A DNA stretch of 33,277 bases from a virus. Shown here piece by piece: positions 14,846 to 20,622 of the stretch. The position numbers and the translations under genes were made by a program. Where the stretch lies: the IMG/VR virus record IMGVR_UViG_3300009597_000165, positions 1 through 33,277 of that record, one strand, 5' to 3'. A model generated the notes under the pieces. The model did not search any database, was not told the origin of the DNA, and saw only the letters and a program-made list of their open reading frames with translations. Numbering within the stretch: position 1 is the first letter of the stretch; each line of letters starts with the position of its first letter.

Positions 14846-15303
14846 GTCAGGTCACGGCGCCTCCGGACGTCCTGCGCTGGTCGTCACGATCCGGCGACCA
14901 CGGCGACTGCGTCGTCGCCGCGCTGGAACTGGCCTGCGGCGTCAGCTATGAGACGGCGCTCGCGGCGTCGGTGCGCGTCTGCCCGAACATTCTGAGCGAG
15001 GGCATGTGGCTGACCGAGGTACCGAAGGCCGCGAAGCTGCTCGGCTACCGCGTGCGGAAGCAGCGCGCCGGGACGTTTGATCTCGACGAGTCGACCGGCA
15101 TTCTGCACGTCTACCAGTCGCACCGGCCAATACGCGAGACGAGCCACGTCGTCTATCTCTGGGGCGGACGCGTCGTCGAGCCGAAGGCCGATCGGCGCCA
15201 GCTGTGGCTCGACGCCGGGCAGTTCCTGAAGCACTACGGCTACCGCGCCGGTGCGCTGCTGACGCTTCACGGCAAGGACGACAAGGAGGACTGGTACGCA
15301 TGA
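14842..15303 (+). CDS. C39-like papain-fold cysteine peptidase domain protein
   Basis: 153 residues from GTG 14842. C23 in GDHGDCVVAALELA begins a helix, as the catalytic Cys does in C39-type and other papain-like peptidases. H102 in ETSHVVYLWGG followed by VVEPK fits the catalytic His strand and the following acidic-Pro turn, and VPKAAKLLGYRV matches the helix between them. There is no signal peptide and no ABC-transporter part, so it should act in the cytoplasm. C39 domains cut leader peptides after double Gly; stand-alone phage versions are of unknown role. A loss-of-activity variant or a different papain-like family remains possible. Confidence 0.55.
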   Translation: MSQVTAPPDVLRWSSRSGDHGDCVVAALELACGVSYETALAASVRVCPNILSEGMWLTEVPKAAKLLGYRVRKQRAGTFDLDESTGILHVYQSHRPIRETSHVVYLWGGRVVEPKADRRQLWLDAGQFLKHYGYRAGALLTLHGKDDKEDWYA

Positions 15304-15830
15304 GCACGCTCGTAATCGGGTTCACCGGCAAGGCGCGGCACGGCAAGGATCTCGCGTGCGAGCTGATCGCCAGCATTGCGCCAGGCGCGAGGCGCTACGC
15401 GTTCTCGGACGGCGTCGCCGCCTACGCGCGGGCGCTCGGCCTCATGACGGCGCGCGATCCGGTCATTCTGCAGCGCGTCGGCACCGAGATCCGCGGGCGA
15501 AACCTGACGGCCTGGATCGACGTCGTGCGCGGCGCGATCGCCGACCACGCTGCGCCGGTCGCGCTCGTCAGCGGCGTCCGCTACGCGAACGAGGCCGAGA
15601 TGGTCCGGTCGATGGGCGGCTACATTATTCGCGTCGTGCGGACCGAGGCCGACGGCTCGCCGTTCCTGTGCGGCGACCGCGACCCGCACCACGGCAGCGA
15701 GACGGCAATGGACGGCATCGCGCCGGACTACACCGTCGACAACGTCAGCGGCCAGCTCGGCGCGTTCCGCGACGCCGTGCTGCGCACCTACCGCGACATC
15801 GTCAACCGCCACAACGAGGACGGGGCATGA
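15300..15830 (+). CDS. Deoxynucleoside monophosphate kinase-like P-loop protein
   Basis: 176 residues from ATG 15300 (overlap with previous stop). A P-loop GFTGKARHGKD is at residues 7-17. Further on, QRVGTEIRG...AWIDVV and VALVSGVRYANEAEMVRSMGG match the layout of T4 gp1-type dNMP kinases and related phage P-loop kinases (substrate lid, then the DVR/VRY strand). It likely phosphorylates dNMPs for phage DNA synthesis, using ATP. Neighbouring DUF4406-like and small proteins fit a nucleotide metabolism block. The substrate cannot be told from sequence. Confidence 0.75.
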   Translation: MSTLVIGFTGKARHGKDLACELIASIAPGARRYAFSDGVAAYARALGLMTARDPVILQRVGTEIRGRNLTAWIDVVRGAIADHAAPVALVSGVRYANEAEMVRSMGGYIIRVVRTEADGSPFLCGDRDPHHGSETAMDGIAPDYTVDNVSGQLGAFRDAVLRTYRDIVNRHNEDGA

Positions 15831-16183
15831 ACATAAAGACGGCGCCGAACGTTCCAGAGACCGAGTTCAGCGAGAAGTTCGCGCAAGGCATGGCCGACCG
15901 CATGACCGTGAGCTTCTGCAAATACGGCGCGGTCGCGGACGCGTATCCGCATCGCGTCGACGCGATCGCTAGCCTCAAGAAGCGGCTCGAGAAATACGAG
16001 CGCGACGGGAATACCGAGTGGCTCATGGATGTCGCGAACTTCGCGATGATCGAGTTCATGCGCCCGCGCCACCCGGACGCGCACTACAAGCCGACAGACA
16101 GCAAGGCGTCTCCTGGCAGGCAGTGGGTCGGCGAGGTCAACGCTAGCCAGCGCGGCAACAGGCCCGAAACCTGGACCGACTGA
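15827..16183 (+). CDS. Conserved phage hypothetical protein
   Basis: 118 residues from ATG 15827 (ATGA overlap). The part FCKYGAVADAYPHRVDAIASLKKRLEKY...EWLMDVANFAMIEFM looks like a helical protein I associate with phage genomes near nucleotide metabolism genes. The helical, acidic N-terminal half resembles all-alpha pyrophosphohydrolase-type helices but the E-x3-E...E-x2-D metal motif is not clear. Function unknown. Confidence 0.7.
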   Translation: MNIKTAPNVPETEFSEKFAQGMADRMTVSFCKYGAVADAYPHRVDAIASLKKRLEKYERDGNTEWLMDVANFAMIEFMRPRHPDAHYKPTDSKASPGRQWVGEVNASQRGNRPETWTD

Positions 16184-16184
16184 C

Positions 16185-16403
16185 GTGAGCATCTTCGGCT
16201 GGATCGGCAACGCGTTCATCGTCGGCGGCTTGTGGGGCATCGGCAACAAGTGGCGGCGCGCGTTCCTGCTGAGCGTCGTCGGCGAGTCGTGCTGGCTCGT
16301 CGCGTCGTGGCAGCGCGCGCAATGGGACCTGTTCGTCATCTGCATCGTGTTCGCGGCGCTCGCCGCGCGGAGCTACGCCAAGTGGGGCCAGGAGGCAGCG
16401 TGA
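16185..16403 (+). CDS. Small membrane protein with three hydrophobic segments
   Basis: 72 residues from GTG 16185. Segments IFGWIGNAFIVGGLWGIGN, AFLLSVVGESCWLVAS and LFVICIVFAALAARSY should each cross or enter the membrane. The W-G-N and GES-W pattern is known from small phage inner-membrane proteins that look like half of a PnuC-type transporter. It could be a transporter fragment, a superinfection factor or a holin; the absence of a charged C-terminal tail argues mildly against a holin. Confidence 0.7.
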   Translation: MSIFGWIGNAFIVGGLWGIGNKWRRAFLLSVVGESCWLVASWQRAQWDLFVICIVFAALAARSYAKWGQEAA

Positions 16404-16825
16404 GAGACATGAAGGTCGTCTACGTCGCTGGACCGTTCAGGGCGAAGTCGCAATACATGGAAGGCCAGCAGGACTGCTGGGAGATCCAGAAGAACGTCAT
16501 GGCGGCGATGGCGCTCGCGCTCGAGGTCTGGCGGCTCGGCGCCGCGGCGGTCTGCCCGCACGCGAACACGATGTTCTTCCAGAACGCGGCGAAGGACGAG
16601 GTCTGGCTCGACGGCGACCTCGCGATCCTCGCGAAGTGCGACGCGCTGATGATGACGCCGGACTGGCGGCGCTCGTCGGGTGCGCGCGCCGAGCACGACT
16701 TCGCCGAGGCGCGCGGCATGCGGATCTTCTACGACCTGCCGACGCTTGAGCAGTGGCTGCACCAGCCGGACTACAGCCGGCCGCAGGTCGTCGACGCGCA
16801 GGGCAACATGATCACCGGCCCGTGA
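16400..16825 (+). CDS. DUF4406 / nucleoside 2-deoxyribosyltransferase-like protein
   Basis: 141 residues from GTG 16400 with GGAGG just upstream (an ATG at 16409 would be too far from it). KVVYVAGPF at the start, NVMAAMALALEVWRLGAAAVCPHANT, then WLDGDLAILAKCDALMMTPDWRRSSGARAEHDFAEARG give the complete pattern of the DUF4406/NDT-like fold: a Gly-rich nucleotide loop, the D-L-x-I-L-x-x-C-D-A strand and the S-x-G-A-x-x-E catalytic-type motif. Members split or exchange nucleoside bases or bind nucleotides. It probably handles phage or host nucleotides. Confidence 0.85.
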   Translation: MRDMKVVYVAGPFRAKSQYMEGQQDCWEIQKNVMAAMALALEVWRLGAAAVCPHANTMFFQNAAKDEVWLDGDLAILAKCDALMMTPDWRRSSGARAEHDFAEARGMRIFYDLPTLEQWLHQPDYSRPQVVDAQGNMITGP

Positions 16826-16826
16826 C

Positions 16827-17237
16827 GTGAGCCGTGCGCGCATCGCGGCCGCACTCTGCGCTGCTGCGATGCTCTCGGCGGCCATGACCGCCGCCGAGGA
16901 GCCGCGGCGCGTCTACTTCCTGCCCTCGCGCGTCCAGTTCGTCCCGGACAGCGAGTTCGTCACCTACTACGTCAAGGTGCCGCTCGACGGCCGCAACCGG
17001 ACGCTCACCGTCGCCGCGCTCGACGGCGAGTTCCCGGTGCGGTCGAGCGAGCAGGACCTGTCGGCCGAGCGCCGCCGCACGATCTGGGACTACCGGTGGC
17101 GCCTGCCGCCCGGCGAGCTGGTTCTCGTCGCCGTCGTCCGCGAGGCCGGCGGCCGCATCGCCGGGCGGGACGAGCGGCGTGTGACGGTCTATCACACGTT
17201 GTCTTCCATTACGCAAAACAGCGTAACGGTTAATTGA
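16827..17237 (+). CDS. Exported protein with signal peptide, beta-rich
   Basis: 136 residues from GTG 16827. The N-terminus MSRARIAAALCAAAMLSAAMTAAEE is a clear Sec signal with cleavage near MTA-AEE. The mature part is a single beta domain (RVYFLPSRVQFVPDSEFVTYYVKVPLD...WDYRWRLPPGELVLVAVV) with Ig-like strand spacing. It should sit in the periplasm or outside the cell. It ends the downstream operon before the non-coding control region. A role in host surface alteration or superinfection exclusion is possible but unproven. Confidence 0.7.
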   Translation: MSRARIAAALCAAAMLSAAMTAAEEPRRVYFLPSRVQFVPDSEFVTYYVKVPLDGRNRTLTVAALDGEFPVRSSEQDLSAERRRTIWDYRWRLPPGELVLVAVVREAGGRIAGRDERRVTVYHTLSSITQNSVTVN

Positions 17238-17271
17238 AAACATTAGGAAAATCGCGTCAGGCGTGGCCTAT

Positions 17272-17302
17272 TTGACCTGCCGGTCTGAATTAATAGTATA
17301 AT
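17272..17302 (+). promoter_or_regulatory. Sigma70-type promoter
   Basis: TTGACC (17272-17277) and a perfect TATAAT (17297-17302) are separated by 19 bases, one to two longer than ideal. The stretch is AT-rich within a GC-rich genome, as expected of a promoter. Transcription would begin near 17310, giving a leader of about 600 bases before the first well supported gene at 17911. This is the best promoter match I see in the window. Confidence 0.65.
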
Positions 17303-17326
17303 TCCCTTGTAAGTAGGAAGTCAGTT

Positions 17327-17344
17327 GCGACCCTCGATGGTCGC
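17327..17344 (+). repeat. Four-copy hairpin family, copy 1
   Basis: GCGACC pairs with GGTCGC around loop CTCGAT; preceded by GTCAGTT and followed by CTTGAAAA. It lies about 20 bases downstream of the predicted transcription start, so it would form near the 5' end of the leader. Unlike the other copies it is not directly ahead of a clear ribosome binding site. Confidence 0.65.
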
Positions 17345-17692
17345 CTTGAAAACTGAATGACGCGACAGGCCGCGACAGCCAAAAGCGGCGGCCGACAGCG
17401 AAGGCAAACGAGGCGAAGCGGCCGAACCCGTAGCGCAAGACACGCGAGTGCGGTAGGCAGCAGCCAGTCGACAGCCGGACGATACGGCGCAGCGGGGTCC
17501 TCCCGCAGCGAAGACACCGAGCCGACAGAGAACGCGAGTAAGTGGCGCGACGTTGCGAAGGCATCGAAACGAGATGCCGCCTGAACGTCACGCGCCCTTC
17601 GACGTCACGTCAATGGCAGAACCGCTAACGCGGGAATGGTGACGAAGTGGCAGGGCACGTCAAACCCTGAAGCAATCGAAAATTTGAAACCG

Positions 17693-17719
17693 AAACCCGA
17701 GCGCGCGAGCGCCGGGTTT
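17693..17719 (+). other. RNA hairpin with GNRA-type loop
   Basis: AAACCCG (17693-17699) pairs with CGGGTTT (17713-17719); GCGC (17701-17704) pairs with GCGC (17709-17712) around GCGA, a GNRA tetraloop; A17700 is a single bulge. No U-run follows, so a simple terminator is unlikely. It fits a structured leader or small RNA. Confidence 0.5.
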
Positions 17720-17726
17720 GGCGTTC

Positions 17727-17777
17727 TTGAAACCGTAGGCGTTAAATACCGGCGAGCCTGGTGACGAGGGATAACAA
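17727..17777 (+). repeat. Leader repeat, copy A
   Basis: Begins TTGAAACCGTAGGC and ends TGACGAGGGATAACAA. Copy B starts 88 bases further on with the same first 12 bases and the same last 10, and both carry CCGGCG in the middle. The interior differs, as in a decayed duplication or two binding elements of one type. Confidence 0.6.
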
Positions 17778-17814
17778 CGGATCCGTGGCGGGCAACCGCG
17801 AGAATCGGTCGCCG

Positions 17815-17860
17815 TTGAAACCGTAGCCTATGCACTCCCGGCGCTGACTAGGGATAACAA
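17815..17860 (+). repeat. Leader repeat, copy B
   Basis: Begins TTGAAACCGTAGCC, has CCCGGCG in the middle and ends TGACTAGGGATAACAA, matching copy A at both ends while being 5 bases shorter. It lies about 50 bases ahead of the ATG at 17911. Confidence 0.6.
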
Positions 17861-17910
17861 GAACGTCAAACCGGACGCTCGCACGAGCGACCCTTGAAAA
17901 GGAGACAGCT

Positions 17911-18108
17911 ATGTTTAACGAACTGACACTCGACCAACTGACAGAACGCGCGCGGCTGAACGCGCTGCGCGGCATCGCGACCTCGAAGGAACTGCGCGAC
18001 GAGATCAAAGCGCGCCAGTGCCCGAACTGCGGCGGCGAGAAAGCTAGCCGGATCGCGAAATACTGCGGCGACTGCGCGCGCAGCATTAACTGCGACGATC
18101 GGTGGTAG
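17911..18108 (+). CDS. Small zinc-ribbon protein, 65 residues
   Basis: ATG 17911 follows AAAAGGAGA at ideal spacing, a strong start. A helical N-terminus (LTLDQLTERARLNALRG) leads to CPNCGG and, 15 residues later, CGDC: a complete zinc ribbon. It is the first solid gene after the predicted promoter, so probably expressed early or strongly. Zinc-ribbon proteins in this position often bind host RNA polymerase or DNA, but no partner can be read from the sequence. Confidence 0.75.
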   Translation: MFNELTLDQLTERARLNALRGIATSKELRDEIKARQCPNCGGEKASRIAKYCGDCARSINCDDRW

Positions 18109-18127
18109 CAAACAATTAACCGTCAAT

Positions 18128-18144
18128 GCGGCGCTCGTCGCCGC
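18128..18144 (+). repeat. Four-copy hairpin family, copy 2, ahead of a ribosome binding site
   Basis: GCGGCG pairs with CGCCGC around CTCGT, preceded by GTCAAT and followed by CTTAGGAG. The AGGAG ribosome binding site for the ATG at 18159 starts 4 bases after the stem. Confidence 0.7.
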
Positions 18145-18158
18145 CTTAGGAGATGGCA

Positions 18159-18779
18159 ATGACCAAGACCCAACTCCGCGCGACCTGCCCGGCCTGCTTC
18201 GCGGTGCAGGCGCTCCGCTCAGGCTGCCTCGTCGAGCACGGCTACCGTCGTCCGCAGGACTGGCACCAGAACGTCGGCACCTGTAACGGAACCGGCCAGC
18301 CGCACTTTGGCACGAAGGCCGGCCGCGACTACACAGCCTTTATCGCCGGTCGCCTTCGCGTTCAGGCGGACAACGTCGAGCAGGAAGCGGTCGCCGTCGT
18401 GACCGAAAACGCGCCGGTTCTCGCGACGAAGCGCGTCGCCTTCGGCGTCAACAGTGAAGTCGTGGTCGATAACCCGACCGCGCGCGATCGCGAGCAATAT
18501 GCCGCGCGGCTTCGACAGCGCGCCGGCAACATGCGGAAGCAGGCCGTCGAATACGACGCGCTCGCGGCCGGATGGGTGCCGACAGAGCCGGTAGCCGTGA
18601 CGGTCGAGACGAAGACCGCGCTGCTACACTGGCGGACGCAGCAGCGATGGCACGGCGGCAAGGCCTGCGCAGGTTCGGCGATGGCGGCGCACAAGGGCGC
18701 GATGACGAGCGAGACCGAGAACGTCACGTGCCCGAAGTGCCGCGCGCTAATTGCGACACTACGCACAAGGAGTGCGTAA
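18159..18779 (+). CDS. Zinc-binding phage protein, 206 residues
   Basis: ATG 18159 is chosen over ATG 18153 because AGGAG (18148-18152) is well spaced only for the former. CPAC and a later Cys (SGCLVEHGYRRP), then WHQNVGTCNGTG, form a cysteine/histidine-rich module; the HGY-RP...C-G-G sequence is recurrent in phage hypothetical proteins. A helical middle rich in Ala, Arg and Gln (ARLRQRAGNMRKQ) is followed by a C-terminal CPKC. A second zinc site probably pairs with the C-terminal cysteines. Likely nucleic-acid binding; function unknown. Confidence 0.75.
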   Translation: MTKTQLRATCPACFAVQALRSGCLVEHGYRRPQDWHQNVGTCNGTGQPHFGTKAGRDYTAFIAGRLRVQADNVEQEAVAVVTENAPVLATKRVAFGVNSEVVVDNPTARDREQYAARLRQRAGNMRKQAVEYDALAAGWVPTEPVAVTVETKTALLHWRTQQRWHGGKACAGSAMAAHKGAMTSETENVTCPKCRALIATLRTRSA

Positions 18780-18782
18780 ATC

Positions 18783-18848
18783 ATGGCCAAGAAGAAAAAG
18801 CCGAAGGGCGTGACGTTTGTGCTCCGGCCGACGTGCGGGCGACCGTAG
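18783..18848 (+). CDS. Tiny basic peptide, 21 residues
   Basis: ATG 18783 follows AAGGAG at 10 bases, the site lying in the end of the previous gene. The peptide starts MAKKKKPKG and ends CGRP. A good ribosome binding site supports translation, but a frame this short could be chance or a leader peptide for the structured stretch that follows. Confidence 0.4.
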   Translation: MAKKKKPKGVTFVLRPTCGRP

Positions 18849-18871
18849 CAGGCGGAGACGATAAACCCAGT

Positions 18872-18891
18872 GCTCGGTCACAACTCCGAGC
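18872..18891 (+). other. Hairpin in structured leader
   Basis: GCTCGG (18872-18877) pairs with CCGAGC (18886-18891) around an 8-base loop. It lies shortly after the end of the tiny basic peptide. Confidence 0.5.
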
Positions 18892-18943
18892 GAGCCGGTA
18901 GGCGGCGGCCATGTATGCGAACAGGTCATCGAAAGGGTGACGG

Positions 18944-18968
18944 CGGCCGGGACGTCAGCGTCCCGCCG
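18944..18968 (+). terminator. Strong hairpin, possible terminator or attenuator
   Basis: CGGGACG (18948-18954) pairs with CGTCCCG (18959-18965) around TCAG; CGG (18944-18946) and CCG (18966-18968) extend the stem past one bulged C. TAAACC follows instead of a U-run. The same seven-base stem recurs at 27418-27441. Confidence 0.45.
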
Positions 18969-19009
18969 TAAACCCCGAGCCCCGGTCCGAACGCCGGGCA
19001 ACGGTCATT

Positions 19010-19026
19010 GCGGTCCTCGTGGCCGC
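19010..19026 (+). repeat. Four-copy hairpin family, copy 3, ahead of a ribosome binding site
   Basis: GCGGTC pairs with GGCCGC (one G-U pair) around CTCGT, preceded by GTCATT and followed by CTAGGAG. AGGAG (19029-19033) serves the ATG at 19040. Confidence 0.7.
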
Positions 19027-19039
19027 CTAGGAGACGCAC

Positions 19040-19249
19040 ATGAACAGACACCTCGGCTTCTACCGCAACGTCGCCCGCCTCGAGGAGGCCATGATTCGCG
19101 CAGCAATGCCGCGCACGTTCGCGGTCGACATCGACCCGCTGCCAGGCTTCGCGGCGCCGACGCGCAGCGAGGTCCTCGCCAGCCGTCCCGGCTCGCGGCT
19201 CGTCCGTCCCCTGACATTCACGATCGCGGAGGTGGCCCGTGGCAACTAA
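19040..19249 (+). CDS. Hypothetical small protein, 69 residues
   Basis: ATG 19040 with AGGAG 6 bases upstream. The product is mixed helix and Pro-rich loop (LGFYRNVARLEEAMIRAAMPR; DIDPLPGFAAP) with no cysteine pair, membrane segment or known motif. It opens a coupled set of three genes; the next gene starts inside its 3' end. Confidence 0.65.
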   Translation: MNRHLGFYRNVARLEEAMIRAAMPRTFAVDIDPLPGFAAPTRSEVLASRPGSRLVRPLTFTIAEVARGN

Positions 19250-19400
19250 GACCAACAAGCCTGACGCGTGGATGCGGCTCGTGCTGCAGTCCATGAGCAA
19301 CGCAGAACTCGTAACGGAGATTAACAGCGGCAACGAGACCGGGCAGCGCCTGCAGTGGCTGCACGACGAGCTGGCGAAGCGAAAGAAAGGCGCGCGATGA
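19239..19400 (+). CDS. Hypothetical small protein, 53 residues
   Basis: GTG 19239 lies 7 bases after GGAGG and overlaps the previous gene by 11 bases. The frame ends at 19400, overlapping the next ATG. The product is helical and charged (MRLVLQSMSNAELVTEINSG; WLHDELAKRKKG), like a small DNA- or protein-binding helix pair. Family unknown. Confidence 0.6.
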   Translation: MATKTNKPDAWMRLVLQSMSNAELVTEINSGNETGQRLQWLHDELAKRKKGAR

Positions 19401-19705
19401 CCCGCAGTTTCTTTGACGAGTTCGTTAAGGACGTCGAATCGGCGATAGGCGCGTCGCCGGCCGACTTCGCCTTCCTGTGCGACGCGATGCAGCGCCTGCA
19501 CGCGAACCACTGCTTCGAGGCGTTCGGCTACTACGAGGCCGGCATGACCGCGCGCGAGTGCGCGGACGCGTTGATCGCGACGGCGTGCCCGGACTGCGGC
19601 GCGCCGCTCTACGTCGACGACTCGGTCCTGAAGTTCGACCGGGGCATGCAGTCGCGGGTTCGCGCAGCCCTTTGTTCTGGCTGCGAGTTCGTCCACGAGT
19701 TTTAA
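19397..19705 (+). CDS. Zinc-ribbon protein, 102 residues
   Basis: ATG 19397 overlaps the previous stop (ATGA). An acidic helical N-terminus (FDEFVKDVESAIGASPADFAF) leads to CPDCGAPL and, about 26 residues later, CSGCEF: a zinc ribbon with long loop. It ends the coupled trio before an intergenic hairpin. No enzyme motif. Confidence 0.7.
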   Translation: MTRSFFDEFVKDVESAIGASPADFAFLCDAMQRLHANHCFEAFGYYEAGMTARECADALIATACPDCGAPLYVDDSVLKFDRGMQSRVRAALCSGCEFVHEF

Positions 19706-19718
19706 CCGTTAATCCATT

Positions 19719-19736
19719 GCGGCCCTCCGTGGCCGC
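19719..19736 (+). repeat. Four-copy hairpin family, copy 4, ahead of a ribosome binding site
   Basis: GCGGCC pairs with GGCCGC around CTCCGT, preceded by TCCATT and followed by CTAGAAAGGA. AAAGGA (19741-19746) serves the ATG at 19752. Confidence 0.7.
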
Positions 19737-19751
19737 CTAGAAAGGATTCCA

Positions 19752-19919
19752 ATGAAAAACAACAAGAGGGCGCCGAAGCCGACCTTCTCCGGGTTCCGTA
19801 TCGCCGACCGCCTGCTCGCGTCCGGGCAGCGGCTGCGCGCCGACGAGACGCCGACGCGCCGGACGATCGCGCTCGGCTACGCGGCCAAGTGGGCGCAGGC
19901 GACGGGAGGTGCACGATGA
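19752..19919 (+). CDS. Hypothetical small basic protein, 55 residues
   Basis: ATG 19752 follows AAAGGA. The product is basic (MKNNKRAPKP start) with a helical middle (FRIADRLLASGQRLRA) and ends WAQATGGAR. The stop overlaps the next ATG. No family recognised; a small DNA-binding protein is possible. Confidence 0.55.
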   Translation: MKNNKRAPKPTFSGFRIADRLLASGQRLRADETPTRRTIALGYAAKWAQATGGAR

Positions 19920-20038
19920 CCGAGTGGCAGTGGAGACGGGTGCACGAGTCGGCCGTCACGCTGATCGACGAGCTGTGCGAGACGGAGCCCGGCCGCGCGG
20001 CGGTCGACGACTACAGGTCTGGCGGCCGCGACGTGTGA
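19916..20038 (+). CDS. Hypothetical small protein, 40 residues
   Basis: ATG 19916 overlaps the previous stop, with GGGAGG upstream. The peptide has a Trp-rich start (MTEWQWRRVHE) and an acidic helix (VTLIDELCETEPG). No motif. Coupling supports translation. Confidence 0.5.
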   Translation: MTEWQWRRVHESAVTLIDELCETEPGRAAVDDYRSGGRDV

Positions 20039-20042
20039 ACGA

Positions 20043-20067
20043 GCCCGTATAAAAGGAAAGAACGGGC
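20043..20067 (+). other. Intergenic hairpin with A-rich loop
   Basis: GCCCGT (20043-20048) pairs with ACGGGC (20062-20067) around a purine-rich 13-base loop containing TATAAAAGGAAAG. It fills the gap before the gene at 20083 and could protect the message or expose the loop for regulation. A TATAAA box in the loop has no matching -35 element. Confidence 0.4.
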
Positions 20068-20082
20068 CAAAAGGGGGCAAGC

Positions 20083-20298
20083 ATGGTGCATGAGGCCGGC
20101 GGCGTAGATGGTGACGAGAAGCAGCGATGCCGCCGGTGCGGTACGGTCCTGAAGGACCTACGGATCAGACGCTCGAATGAGCTAGACAATCGGCCGCCAC
20201 GGCAGAATGGCGGCGAGGCATACCCGGAGGGCGCGATGGTGGAAGTGCACGAGACGTGGCAGGCGATGAGCCTGTTCGGGAGGGCAACATGCCGCTGA
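20083..20298 (+). CDS. Small protein with one CxxC pair, 71 residues
   Basis: ATG 20083 follows AAGGGGG. CRRC near residue 16 forms one half of a possible ribbon; the second half is missing, so it may dimerise or be an incomplete ribbon. The rest is polar (RRSNELDNRPPRQNGGEA) with a helical C-terminus. Function unknown. Confidence 0.55.
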   Translation: MVHEAGGVDGDEKQRCRRCGTVLKDLRIRRSNELDNRPPRQNGGEAYPEGAMVEVHETWQAMSLFGRATCR

Positions 20299-20308
20299 GT
20301 GGAGAGCC

Positions 20309-20602
20309 GTGCTGACGTCGGCGTGGGTCAGCCGCGGGCGCGCGCTCGCGGCCTACAGCATCAAGGAGGACGGCACGGCGCGGTTCGTCGGCGAGTTCTC
20401 GATGCTGCCGGCGGACATCCCTGAGGGCCGGTGCGTCGCGGTCGGCGAGATCCTCGGGCTCGAGGTCAACGGCCGGGTGTTCCCGGTCGTCCTCGACACC
20501 TGCGATCACTGCCACGCGCCGGTCGAGGGCGGTGTGCGCGGCGCAGGCGGCGAGCGGTTCTGCAACGATGACTGCCGCGAGGAGTGGCGATTGAACCACT
20601 GA
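20309..20602 (+). CDS. TRASH-like zinc-finger protein, 97 residues
   Basis: GTG 20309, after GGAGA. The N-terminal 60 residues are a small beta domain. The C-terminus CDHCHAPVEGG...RFCNDDCREEW matches the TRASH/FCS-type treble-clef zinc finger (C-x2-C...F-C-x3-C). Such fingers bind metals or mediate protein contact. The gene sits just before the AAA+ module and may belong to the same transcript. Confidence 0.65.
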   Translation: MLTSAWVSRGRALAAYSIKEDGTARFVGEFSMLPADIPEGRCVAVGEILGLEVNGRVFPVVLDTCDHCHAPVEGGVRGAGGERFCNDDCREEWRLNH

Positions 20603-20622
20603 GTAATTGGGGGGACTGAGAC

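Larger units (their letters stand above)
17238..17910 (+). other. Control region: promoter, hairpins and repeats without a convincing gene
   Basis: 673 bases between two forward operons. It starts AT-rich, unlike the surroundings, and holds a sigma70-type promoter, a hairpin of the four-copy family, a CCGC-TAAC-GCGG hairpin (17622-17633), a hairpin with a GCGA loop, and two copies of a 46-51 base repeat. Open frames of 75 (17357-17584), 42 (17636-17764) and 21 codons (17761-17826) exist, but the first has an Arg/Ser composition and mixed third-base use unlike the genes around it, so the region is more likely a long structured leader or non-coding RNA. Confidence 0.65.
18849..19039 (+). other. 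Structured leader, about 190 bases without a gene
   Basis: No credible reading frame is present (a 9-codon frame at 18911-18940 is the longest with ATG). It carries three stable hairpins in a row (18872-18891, 18944-18968, 19010-19026) and a looser GCCCCGG/CCGGGC pairing (from about 18979). This suggests transcription attenuation or translation control of the gene at 19040. Confidence 0.5.

Noticed and set aside
17357-17584. A 75-codon forward frame in the leader
   Set aside because: Arg/Ser/Ala-rich, no ribosome binding site, and third-base use unlike neighbouring genes; kept only as part of the control region.
17636-17764. A 42-codon forward frame (MVTKWQGTSN...) in the leader
   Set aside because: Follows a hairpin and GGGA and looks fairly protein-like, but overlaps the GCGA-loop hairpin and repeat copy A and has atypical codon use; not supported enough to call a gene.
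17851-17860. GGGATAACAA resembles a conserved 23S rRNA segment and the I-SceI site core
   Set aside because: The match is only about ten bases, and the flanks differ; probably coincidence.
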